NCBI GenBank assembly: GCA_028289565.1
Contig: JANQPE010000031.1
Coordinates: forward strand, 1 to 45,497
Direction: 5' to 3'
DNA: 45,497 bases
Source: Parerythrobacter sp.
GTDB lineage: Bacteria; Pseudomonadota; Alphaproteobacteria; Sphingomonadales; Sphingomonadaceae
The notes under the pieces were generated by a model. It ran no database searches, was not told the DNA's origin, and was given only the letters and a program-made list of their open reading frames with translations. A program made the translations under genes and the position numbers. Every line of letters begins with the position of its first letter. Position 1 is the stretch's first letter. This document shows, in pieces, positions 30,179 to 40,937 of this stretch.

Positions 30179-30462
30179 CACTTCTTCTCCTTCTTCTTGT
30201 ACATCGCCAGCATCCGCTCGGTGACCGCGAAACCGCCGAAGATATTGACGCTTGCGAGCACCACTCCGGCAAGCCCGAGCCACTTCGCCGCCGGGCTCCC
30301 CGCCTCCGCCGCCGCGATCAGCGCACCGACGATAATCACCGAGGAAATCGCATTGGTCACCGCCATCAACGGCGTATGCAGCGCCGGCGTGACCGACCAC
30401 ACGACATAATAGCCGACGAAACAGGCCAGCACGAAAATCGAGAGGATGCTGATGAAGTCCAT
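30178..30462 (-). CDS. pntAB: NAD(P) transhydrogenase subunit alpha, membrane part
   Basis: MDFISILSIFVLACFVGYYVVWSVTPALHTPLMAVTNAISSVIIVGAL. Confidence 0.95.
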   Translation of the reverse strand: MDFISILSIFVLACFVGYYVVWSVTPALHTPLMAVTNAISSVIIVGALIAAAEAGSPAAKWLGLAGVVLASVNIFGGFAVTERMLAMYKKKEKK

Positions 30463-30465
30463 GAT

Positions 30466-31593
30466 CTACCCTTTCAGCCTCTCGTTCACCACTTCTCCGC
30501 CCCGCGTCAGCCGCACCGCATCGCCGATTTCCTCGTCGAGCACCGGTCGGCCTGCTTCCTCGTCCCAGAAGGCGGAGAGGAAATTGTAGTGGTTGCGGGC
30601 GAACAGCGCGCTGGCGTCGGCGGCGAGATGCGCAGCGGTATTGGCATAGCCCATGATCTTGACGCGGTGCCGTTCGACCACCTGATTGGCCTGCGATCCC
30701 TCGACATTGCCACCCTGCGCTACGGCGAGATCGAAGACCACACTACCCGGCTTCATGGTTGCGATCTGGGCATCGCTGATGAGCCGCGGCGCCGCGCGCC
30801 CCGGGATCAACGCGGTGGTGATCACAATGTCCTGCTTTGCGATATGATTCGAGACGAGTTCGGCCTGCTTGGCCTTCTGTTCGTCGGTCAGTTCCGCAGC
30901 GTAGCCACCCTCGCCTGCTGCCGACAGTTCATCGTCGAAAACCGGCTTCGCGCCCAGGCTGGTGATCTGCTCGGCAGTTTCCGGCCGGACATCGGTGGCC
31001 GAGACCTGCGCACCGAGCCGTTTCGCCGTAGCGATCGCCTGCAGGCCCGCAACGCCGACCCCCATCACGAACACCCGCGCGGCCTGCACGGTGCCGGCAG
31101 CGGTCATCATCATCGGGAATGCTCGGCCGTAAGTATCCGCCGCCGCCAGCACCGCCTTGTAGCCGGCAAGGTTGGACTGGCTGGAAAGCACGTCCATGCT
31201 TTGTGCACGGGTGATGCGCGGCATGAATTCCATGGCCAGCGCCTCAAAACCGGCGTTGGCGTAGGTTTCCACCCGCTCGCGCCCTTTCTCGGGAGTGGGC
31301 CCGAACGGATCGAAGATCGCCGCCACCCAGGCCCCGTCTTTCGCCCCGGCCAAGGCCGCTACATCCGGTGCCTGCACGCCAAGCACGATATCCGCGCCTT
31401 TCACGGCATCGGCACCGGAAAGCACGTCCGCTCCAGCCTCTTCATAGGCCGCATCGGAAACAGAGGCACCTTCTCCCGCGCCGGTTTCTACGGCAAGGGT
31501 GGCGCCGAGCGCGGCGAATTTCTTCACCGTTTCGGGCGTGGCGGCAACGCGCGTTTCCCCGTCCGCGCGTTCCTTGAGGATCGCTATACGCAA
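30466..31593 (-). CDS. pntAA: NAD(P) transhydrogenase subunit alpha, NAD-binding part
   Basis: MRIAILKERADGETRVAATPETVKKFAALGA; VFVMGVGVAGLQAIATAKRLGAQV. Confidence 0.95.
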   Translation of the reverse strand: MRIAILKERADGETRVAATPETVKKFAALGATLAVETGAGEGASVSDAAYEEAGADVLSGADAVKGADIVLGVQAPDVAALAGAKDGAWVAAIFDPFGPTPEKGRERVETYANAGFEALAMEFMPRITRAQSMDVLSSQSNLAGYKAVLAAADTYGRAFPMMMTAAGTVQAARVFVMGVGVAGLQAIATAKRLGAQVSATDVRPETAEQITSLGAKPVFDDELSAAGEGGYAAELTDEQKAKQAELVSNHIAKQDIVITTALIPGRAAPRLISDAQIATMKPGSVVFDLAVAQGGNVEGSQANQVVERHRVKIMGYANTAAHLAADASALFARNHYNFLSAFWDEEAGRPVLDEEIGDAVRLTRGGEVVNERLKG

Positions 31594-31603
31594 GGTATCG
31601 GCG

Positions 31604-31729
31604 TCAGTTCGCGATCAGGATGACGACGATAAGCGTAATGATCGCAATCACCGGGACAGACCATTTTATGAGCCCGATGAACGAACCATAGGTCTTTTCC
31701 GCCGCCTTCATGTCATTTGCCGATGCCAT
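31604..31729 (-). CDS. Bacterial aa3-type cytochrome c oxidase subunit IV-like peptide (COX4_pro_2-like), absent from the ORF track
   Basis: Reverse-complement reading: MASANDMKAAEKTYGSFIGLIKWSVPVIAIITLIVVILIAN (41 aa), EKTY-F motif followed by one TM helix. Confidence 0.75.
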   Translation of the reverse strand: MASANDMKAAEKTYGSFIGLIKWSVPVIAIITLIVVILIAN

Positions 31730-31890
31730 ATTCGTGATTCCCCAAATATCGAAAACCTGTCCGGCGCGGTCTATCGTGCGCGGCGAATTGCATCAAGCCC
31801 GCCGAAAGCCGGCTCGATAGCCTTAATCGGACCTTTACTCCTCTCCTCTATTTCGTCGACCTGTACCACGATGGGACGGTTTGGAGACCG

Positions 31891-33309
31891 ATGGCAACCG
31901 ACGAATCACGTCTTTTGATGCTGATCGACGACGAACCGGCACAGAGCCGGTTGATCAGTGCACTCGCTGCGCGCGAGGGATGGCGCACACTCGTGGTTAC
32001 CGATTCCGAAACCGCCATCGCCACTCTCGGCACTCGCCAGGGCATGCAGTTGTCGGCAATAATCCTCGACCAATGGGTCCCGGGCGACGATGCTTGCACT
32101 CTGATCAAAGAACTCAAGAGCCGCCGTCCTGCCTTACCGGTCCTGATGCTGACCACCAGCGCCAGCCCGCTGCTGGCCGTCGAAGCCATGCGAGCCGGGG
32201 CAACCGACTACCTGATCAAGCCCGTCGCTCCCGACCGGCTGATGCAGGCGCTGAAAAGTACCACCAGGCACGAAGCCTCCAAGGACGAACTCCAGCCTCT
32301 GACTGAAAAGATACCCGCAGTGCTCGATTTCGACGCGATGATCGGCACGGCCCCGGCATTCCGCACTGCACTGGCTCAGGCGGCCAAGGCCGCGCGCGGG
32401 CACGGCTCCGTCCTGATCGAGGGCGAGAGCGGTACGGGCAAGGAAATGCTGATGCGCGCGATGCATGCCGCATCACCGCGCGCCAAAGCGGCATTCCGCA
32501 TGATCAATATCGGCGGGATTCCCGCCAACTCGATCGAATCGGTCCTGTTCGGGCACGAACAGAACGCTTTCCCCGGCGCCTTCGATCGCCAGATCGGCGC
32601 GATGCAGCATTGCGACGGCGGAACGCTCGTGCTTGACGAGATCGACCGGCTCGATCCGATATTGCAGGGCAAGCTGGCAGAAACGCTGTCGACGGGCATT
32701 GTCCGACCGGTGGGTGCCAAACACGGCTTCAGGGTTGATGTCCGCCTGCTGAGCGCGAGCAACCTGGCCCTGGCCGACCTTGTCGAAACGGACCATTTCG
32801 AATCGGACCTGCTCGAAGCGGTTTCCGCCACCCAGATACTCCTTCCTCCCTTGCGCGAGCGCCAGGGTGATATTCCCGCGCTGACGCGCCATTTCCTCAG
32901 CCGGATCGCCGACCAGCCGGGTCTTCGCGCACTCTCGATTTCCGACAGCGCGCTTTCGCTTCTCACCGCTTTCGACTGGCCGGGCAATGTTCGCCAGCTT
33001 CAGTCCGTCCTGTTCCGCGCTGCGGTCTATTGCGAGGAAGGAACGCTCACTGCCGAGAGCTTCCCGCAGCTTTCCGAAATGCTCGGCGACAGCGACCAAC
33101 TCGACAGCCCCCTGCAAGAGAGCATCGGGGTTTTGCTGTACACGCAAGACGGCAATCTTCGCCCGCTCGAAGAGATCGAGGCGGATGTGATCCGCCTCGC
33201 TATCGGCCATTATCGCGGCCGCATGACCGAAGTCGCCCGCCGCCTCGGCATCGGGCGTTCGACGCTCTACCGCAAGCTCAGCGACCTCGGCATCGACAAC
33301 GCAGCCTAG
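31891..33309 (+). CDS. NtrC-type response regulator: receiver, AAA+ and Fis-type HTH, with degenerate GAFTGA
   Basis: LIDDE, ILDQWVPG, LIKPV receiver signature; GESGTGKE Walker A; FGHEQNAFPGAF in place of FGHEKGAFTGA; EVARRLGIGRSTLYRKL HTH. Confidence 0.9.
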   Translation: MATDESRLLMLIDDEPAQSRLISALAAREGWRTLVVTDSETAIATLGTRQGMQLSAIILDQWVPGDDACTLIKELKSRRPALPVLMLTTSASPLLAVEAMRAGATDYLIKPVAPDRLMQALKSTTRHEASKDELQPLTEKIPAVLDFDAMIGTAPAFRTALAQAAKAARGHGSVLIEGESGTGKEMLMRAMHAASPRAKAAFRMINIGGIPANSIESVLFGHEQNAFPGAFDRQIGAMQHCDGGTLVLDEIDRLDPILQGKLAETLSTGIVRPVGAKHGFRVDVRLLSASNLALADLVETDHFESDLLEAVSATQILLPPLRERQGDIPALTRHFLSRIADQPGLRALSISDSALSLLTAFDWPGNVRQLQSVLFRAAVYCEEGTLTAESFPQLSEMLGDSDQLDSPLQESIGVLLYTQDGNLRPLEEIEADVIRLAIGHYRGRMTEVARRLGIGRSTLYRKLSDLGIDNAA

Positions 33310-33337
33310 GTGCGAGCGGCATGATGGACAGCCGCCG

Positions 33338-33925
33338 CTACTCGCTCAGCAATCCGTAACGCGCTATCTCTTCCGCCGACATTTCATGGATCCCGTCCGC
33401 CGGCGCGGCATAGATCGTGAACCAGTAGAAATCGTCGCTTCCGAGCATGTCTTCGATGTATTTCCTGTTCTGCTCGTGCTCAGGGGCATCGCGGGGGTAA
33501 TCGGCCGCATCGCGATCTCCGTCCGACCAGGAATGCACGCCGATAACCGCGCCCTCCTCCATCGTGCGTTTCGTGCCGGCAAGGAACAGGTCAACCGCGC
33601 CCGAGTAGATCTTGCTCGAAGCCGTGAGGTGCGTGTTCAGGCCCAGTTCGCGGACACGATATGCCAGCGGGATCATCGTATCGTCATCGAGCGATCCCGG
33701 CACATCCAGCTCGACGAGGGGCGTTATATGGGGATTATCGCGATAGACCTCTTCGAACTGCTTGAGGGTCCGGCTGTTGATCTCGCCGCGCATCAGCAGG
33801 TTCTCGCCTTCCACGCGAAACTCCGTGGTCTGGGTCATGTTCATGACGGAGATCACCAGCATGTCGCACGCCGGAAGCGTGACGAGGAAAAGCAGTGCGA
33901 CCGCCACCCTCAAACCGTTTTTCAC
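33338..33925 (-). CDS. Putative lipoprotein with ClpP/crotonase-like fold
   Basis: GTG start, VKNGLRVAVALLFLVTLPACD lipobox; SSKIYSGAVDLFLAGTKRTMEEGAVIGVHSW and EMSAEEIARYGLLSE resemble ClpP active-site and C-terminal motifs. Confidence 0.65.
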   Translation of the reverse strand: MKNGLRVAVALLFLVTLPACDMLVISVMNMTQTTEFRVEGENLLMRGEINSRTLKQFEEVYRDNPHITPLVELDVPGSLDDDTMIPLAYRVRELGLNTHLTASSKIYSGAVDLFLAGTKRTMEEGAVIGVHSWSDGDRDAADYPRDAPEHEQNRKYIEDMLGSDDFYWFTIYAAPADGIHEMSAEEIARYGLLSE

Positions 33926-34377
33926 GAAAGCTCCTCCTTGCGGACAAGCAAATGCGCCGGGCAGGCGCGGCAATCGCTACTACCAAACCCGCGCATGGGC
34001 ACATGGAACTTGTTCGACTGCATCAAACGCTCGACGATCGCGCATTCCGATCCGTCGGGGATCGCCAGAGCCAACATGGTATCCGCAACCGCGGTTATCT
34101 GGTCGACATGCCAGTGGATCGGCTTGTCCTTACGGAAATGCCGCCCCAGCCGGGCCCGGATCCCGCCTCCGCCACGCGCACTGCCCGCATAGACATACCG
34201 GCCCGGGGCCAACATGCCGCTCATTCCCGGTCTCTCGACAGGCAGCGGGCGGGCAAGCCGCAGGACGAGCGCATAAGCCCCTGGAGCCGCGACGATGTCT
34301 TTGACAGGGCCAGGCCGCACGAGCACGCTGCCGGGAAAATGGTGCCCGAACCAGGATAGAAGCGAGGCTTCGTCCAT
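33922..34377 (-). CDS. DUF123 / GIY-YIG-related protein
   Basis: GRYVYAGSARGGGGIRARLGRHFRKDKPIHWHVDQIT. Confidence 0.88.
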   Translation of the reverse strand: MDEASLLSWFGHHFPGSVLVRPGPVKDIVAAPGAYALVLRLARPLPVERPGMSGMLAPGRYVYAGSARGGGGIRARLGRHFRKDKPIHWHVDQITAVADTMLALAIPDGSECAIVERLMQSNKFHVPMRGFGSSDCRACPAHLLVRKEELS

Positions 34378-34386
34378 CTCGATCCG

Positions 34387-35514
34387 CTAGGTCCCCGGCA
34401 AGCCACCGAAATCGGTCAACGCCGCATCGCGCATCCCGCGCCAGACATTGCGTGCCTGGACCGTCTCGAACACATCGTGGACGCGCAGGAACTGAACGCC
34501 CGCATCCAAGCCCGTGACGGCCAGCGCGACACTGCCGCCCACCCGTTCGTGTGCCGGCACTTCGTTGCTGAGCGCGCCGATCATTCGCTTGCGGCTCGCC
34601 CCGAGCAGCAGCGGCTGACCAAGCGCGTGGAATAGTGGCAGGGCATTGAGCAAGGCGAGATTGTCGGCCAGCGACTTGCCGAACCCGATGCCAGGATCGA
34701 GCACGATGTTCTCACGCGTGACACCCGCCTCCACCGCCGCATCGCGCCGCGCCCGCAGCCAGTCGAACACGTCGAACACGACATTGGTATAGCCGGCATC
34801 GGCATGGAGGTCATCGCCTTCGCTCCCTTGTTTTCCTGGCGCATGCATCAGTACGACCGGACAGCCGCGCGCAGCCACCAGGTCGAGGCTGCGCGGATCG
34901 TGGCGCAGCGCCGAGACATCGTTGATCACATGCGCACCTGCATCAAGCGCCGCTTCCATCACTGCCGGACGGCGCGTATCGACGCTGATCGCGGCGCCCA
35001 TCGCAGCGCAGTATTCGACCGCTGGGATGACCCGCTCCAATTCGTCACCCTCCCATACGGCGGGCGCCCCAGGACGCGTGCTCTCGCCACCGATATCGAC
35101 CAGTGCGGCACCGGCTTCGAGCATGGCCGCGGCATGTTCACGCCCGTCTTCGGGCCGGTCGAGGAACTTGCCTCCATCGGAGAAGCTGTCAGGCGTGACG
35201 TTGAGGATGCCCACCACCTGCGGCTGGTCGAGCCGCACGGTCCGCTGGCCCAGTTCCAGCGGCGGGTGCACGCGCGCAAGGTCGGCCCATTGCGCCTGCG
35301 CCTCCACCACGCATTCCTCCGACAGATTCGCCAGCACCTCGTCGATGGTATCGGTCGAGGCAAGCCATCGCTCGACCACCATGCCATCGCGCCGCAGGAT
35401 CACCGCAAACCGGCTCGCATAGATCATCCCGCCCGCAATGCGGATCGCGTTCCCGTGCTCGCTTTGCGGCGCGGGAGCGAAACCGATCGGGCAGATGTAG
35501 ACGCGGTCAGTCAT
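34387..35514 (-). CDS. folP: Dihydropteroate synthase
   Basis: VVGILNVTPDSFSDGGKF, DIGGESTRPGA, NDVSALRHDP, DPGIGFGKSLADNLALL. Confidence 0.95.
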   Translation of the reverse strand: MTDRVYICPIGFAPAPQSEHGNAIRIAGGMIYASRFAVILRRDGMVVERWLASTDTIDEVLANLSEECVVEAQAQWADLARVHPPLELGQRTVRLDQPQVVGILNVTPDSFSDGGKFLDRPEDGREHAAAMLEAGAALVDIGGESTRPGAPAVWEGDELERVIPAVEYCAAMGAAISVDTRRPAVMEAALDAGAHVINDVSALRHDPRSLDLVAARGCPVVLMHAPGKQGSEGDDLHADAGYTNVVFDVFDWLRARRDAAVEAGVTRENIVLDPGIGFGKSLADNLALLNALPLFHALGQPLLLGASRKRMIGALSNEVPAHERVGGSVALAVTGLDAGVQFLRVHDVFETVQARNVWRGMRDAALTDFGGLPGT

Positions 35515-35767
35515 CGAGCTTCACCTGCGACGTGACAATGAGACATGGACCACGGTCCAGAAGGAAAAAATTTGGCGGGCTACCGGTCCGACGAGGCAAG
35601 AGACAATTCGCGGTCATCCGCACCGCCTAGCGCGTGATCGCGATGTAGGACAGTGTTGGCCTCAAACTTTCCCATAAGCATCCTTCCCGTGGCTCATCTA
35701 ACAAGACGGCCCGAACCAATCTGCTCGATATCCGGTTGATCTCAAGCGATTTTCGCATACACTCCCT

Positions 35768-38403
<2,636 letters not shown>

Positions 38404-38602
38404 TCATTCCCCCGTCTCTACTTATCCACAGGGTGAGTCCAAGAGGACTCCGCGTCAAGGAATGAATCATCGGCGATCATGGTTAACACCACCCTAATCG
38501 TGAAAGAACGAAAAGAGTCCCCCACAAGATATTGAGACTCGCCCATTTTGTGGACTCAATATGATGCGGTGTTGCGCGAAGGACTCGGAGTTGCGCCGAT
38601 CG
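38404..38602. promoter_or_regulatory. ccrM upstream region with GANTC cluster, DnaA box and CtrA-like box
   Basis: GANTC at 38435, 38446, 38464, 38515, 38536, 38553 and 38582; TTATCCACA at 38422-38430; TTAA-N7-CTAA at 38483-38497; 8-bp inverted repeat ATATTGAG/CTCAATAT at 38529-38562. Confidence 0.75.
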
Positions 38603-39526
38603 TCAGGCGAACAGCACTGCGACATAGGCCGCGAACGTGGCGACCAGCACGATACCGATGATCCGGCCGATACGCTTCGCCCGCCACAGCACCAGGGCCA
38701 GCACCGATGCCGCCAGGACCAGCAGCGGCAATTCGAAATCGGTCAACTCCGTTGGCAATGGACCCGGTGCGATCACCATCGTCGTGCCACCGATCAGCAA
38801 TATGTTGTAGATGTTCGATCCAACGACATTACCCAACGCGAGTCCCGGCTTCCCGCGGAATGCGGCCGCGATCGACGCTGCGAGTTCGGGCAGCGAGGTT
38901 CCCACGGCGACGACCGTGAGGCCAATCACCGTCTCGCTCACGCCGGCAAGCCGCGCAAGGTCGATCGCGCCCGTGACAAGCGCCTGACCGCCGACAACCA
39001 GCGCCGCGAGCCCGGCCAGGAATGCCAGCATCGCAAGCCCGATATGCAGCGGCGGAGAGCCGTCCGCTTCGCCCTCTTCCTGTGCACGGGGGTGATTGTA
39101 TCGCCAATAGACATAGGCGACGATCGCCAGCAGCAGTGCGATGCCGGTCCACGTTCCAGAAAGTTGCAACCATGCCAGCATCGCCAGAATCACGGTCGCC
39201 ACCAATGCGACATTGGCATCGCGGCGGCCGAGGCCCGTCAGTGCGATCGGCATCACCACGGCTGTCACGCCAAGGATCAGCAATGAGTTCGACAGGTTCG
39301 AACCGACGATATTGCCCCAGGCGATACCCGGGGAGCCGAGCAGCGCCGCTTCGACGCTTGCCACCATTTCCGGCATCGATGTCGCAAAACCGACGATGAC
39401 CAATCCCGTCACCAGGTTGGATACGCCGAGCCGCCGGGCGATGCCGACCGAACCCCGGACCAGGAAGTCACCGCCCAGGGCGAGCCCGAAAAGGCCCGCC
39501 AGGACCAGCAATATCGCACTTTCCAT
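38603..39526 (-). CDS. Calcium/sodium antiporter (CaCA family, YrbG-like)
   Basis: GFATSMPEMVASVEAALLGSPGIAWGNIVGSNLSN and VGTSLPELAASIAAAFRGKPGLALGNVVGSNIYNI alpha repeats. Confidence 0.93.
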   Translation of the reverse strand: MESAILLVLAGLFGLALGGDFLVRGSVGIARRLGVSNLVTGLVIVGFATSMPEMVASVEAALLGSPGIAWGNIVGSNLSNSLLILGVTAVVMPIALTGLGRRDANVALVATVILAMLAWLQLSGTWTGIALLLAIVAYVYWRYNHPRAQEEGEADGSPPLHIGLAMLAFLAGLAALVVGGQALVTGAIDLARLAGVSETVIGLTVVAVGTSLPELAASIAAAFRGKPGLALGNVVGSNIYNILLIGGTTMVIAPGPLPTELTDFELPLLVLAASVLALVLWRAKRIGRIIGIVLVATFAAYVAVLFA

Positions 39527-40710
39527 CAGGCGGGCTTACCCGCCGCGCGCAAGATGGCAACCCCGGCCATTGCGGCGACCAGCGAGCCGCTGAGCACGCC
39601 CAGTTTGACCGCGTCGATCTGCTCGGGCGAGGCAAAGGCGAGATTACCGATGAACAGGCTCATGGTGAAGCCGATACCGGCAATCAGCGACAGGCCCCAG
39701 ATCTGGCGCCAGCCGATCGCTTCGGGCATGCTCGAGATCCCGGTCTTGACGGCAAGCCAGGCAAACCCGGCGATGCCGAGCTGCTTGCCGATCAACAGGC
39801 CGAGCGCGATACCGAGCGGCAGCGGCGCGACCAGCGCCGAGGGTTCGAGTCCGGTCAGGGTCACCCCGGCATTGGCCAGGGCGAAGATCGGCACCACCAG
39901 GAATGCTACCCACGGGTGAAGCGCGTGCTCCATATGCTCAAGCACGGCCTCGCCCCTGCGGTCGACAACAGGCACGGTCATCGCCAGCGCGACACCAGCC
40001 AGCGTCGCATGGACACCCGATTTGAGCACGAAAAACCACAATACGATGCCAAGCATGACATAGGGCATCGACGAGCCGACCCGCGCCCGTCCGATCAGGG
40101 CAAGCAAGGTCAGCACGGCTCCACCGGCGGCCAGCATCCCCAGCTCGACCCCCGGGGTGTAGAACAGCGCAATAATCGCGATCGCGCCGATGTCGTCGAT
40201 CACGGCGATCGCCAGCAACAGCGCCTTGAGCGCCACAGGCACGCGGCTGCCGAGCAGCGCCAGAATGCCCAGCGCGAAGGCGATATCGGTAGCCGCCGGA
40301 ATCGCCCAGCCATTCAGGTTTTCCGGCGTGTTCCAGTTGACCACCAGAAACACTAGCGCCGGCATCGCCATCCCGCCGAGCGCGGCGAAAAGCGGCAGCG
40401 AGGACTGCTTCCAGCTCGAAAGCTGCCCGGTCAGCATTTCGCGTTTTACTTCGAGGCCGATGAGAAAGAAAAACAGCGCCATCAGCCCGTCATTGATCCA
40501 CAGCAAGGCCGGCTTTTCGATCCCCGCTCCGCCTACGGTAATGGCGATTTCGGTATTCAGCGCCGCGAAATAGGCTCCGGATAGCGGGCTATTGGCCAGA
40601 AGCAGGGCCAGCATCGCAGCGGCCATCAGCACGAGACCGCCCGCACTTTCCTGTTTGAGGAAATCGCGCAACGCCTGAGTAGCGGCAACTGCGATACGAG
40701 GCGGATTCAT
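39526..40710 (-). CDS. nhaA: Na+/H+ antiporter NhaA
   Basis: LWINDGLMALFFFLIGLEVKREMLTGQLS; AIPAATDIAFALGILALLG; ATG/TGA overlap with the downstream antiporter. Confidence 0.96.
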   Translation of the reverse strand: MNPPRIAVAATQALRDFLKQESAGGLVLMAAAMLALLLANSPLSGAYFAALNTEIAITVGGAGIEKPALLWINDGLMALFFFLIGLEVKREMLTGQLSSWKQSSLPLFAALGGMAMPALVFLVVNWNTPENLNGWAIPAATDIAFALGILALLGSRVPVALKALLLAIAVIDDIGAIAIIALFYTPGVELGMLAAGGAVLTLLALIGRARVGSSMPYVMLGIVLWFFVLKSGVHATLAGVALAMTVPVVDRRGEAVLEHMEHALHPWVAFLVVPIFALANAGVTLTGLEPSALVAPLPLGIALGLLIGKQLGIAGFAWLAVKTGISSMPEAIGWRQIWGLSLIAGIGFTMSLFIGNLAFASPEQIDAVKLGVLSGSLVAAMAGVAILRAAGKPA

Positions 40711-40771
40711 TATGGTTCTTCCTCAATTGACCGAGGTTGCCGGCCGTTTTTGTCAAAAATCATTGTTCCTG

Positions 40772-40847
40772 TCCCCTTCGGGCAAGGACACACTGCCACG
40801 GCCTCCCCCGCGAGGAGGGGAGTGGAACAGCCCTTGCCCGGAAGGGA
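40772..40847. repeat. Composite REP-like nested palindrome
   Basis: Imperfect outer arms TCCCCTTCGGGCAAGG (40772-40787) / CCTTGCCCGGAAGGGA (40832-40847) and inner CTCCCC (40803-40808) / GGGGAG (40817-40822). Confidence 0.6.
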
Positions 40848-40878
40848 TGAACTCCAAAAAATCTCCTGACCTCTTGGC

Positions 40879-40932
40879 GGCGGCGACACCCGGCTGTGTG
40901 ATGGGAGGGGAGGCAATCCGCGTGTCGCCGCC
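40879..40932. repeat. Inverted repeat downstream of the DUF465-like gene
   Basis: Perfect 11-nt arms GGCGGCGACAC (40879-40889) and GTGTCGCCGCC (40922-40932), 32-nt spacer. Confidence 0.7.
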
Positions 40933-40937
40933 TTCGA

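Noticed and set aside
29118-30272. 384-aa minus-strand ORF overlapping pntB
   Set aside because: Alternative frame of a conserved gene.
30376-31623. 415-aa ORF antisense to pntAA and pntAB
   Set aside because: Shadow ORF; the true genes are highly conserved.
35515-35767. Possible RNA gene or small ORF in the long intergenic region before the S41 peptidase
   Set aside because: No tRNA-like fold or recognisable peptide could be supported by reading.
40879-40932. Rho-independent terminator for the DUF465-like gene
   Set aside because: The 32-nt spacer is long and no T-tract follows; listed as an inverted repeat only.
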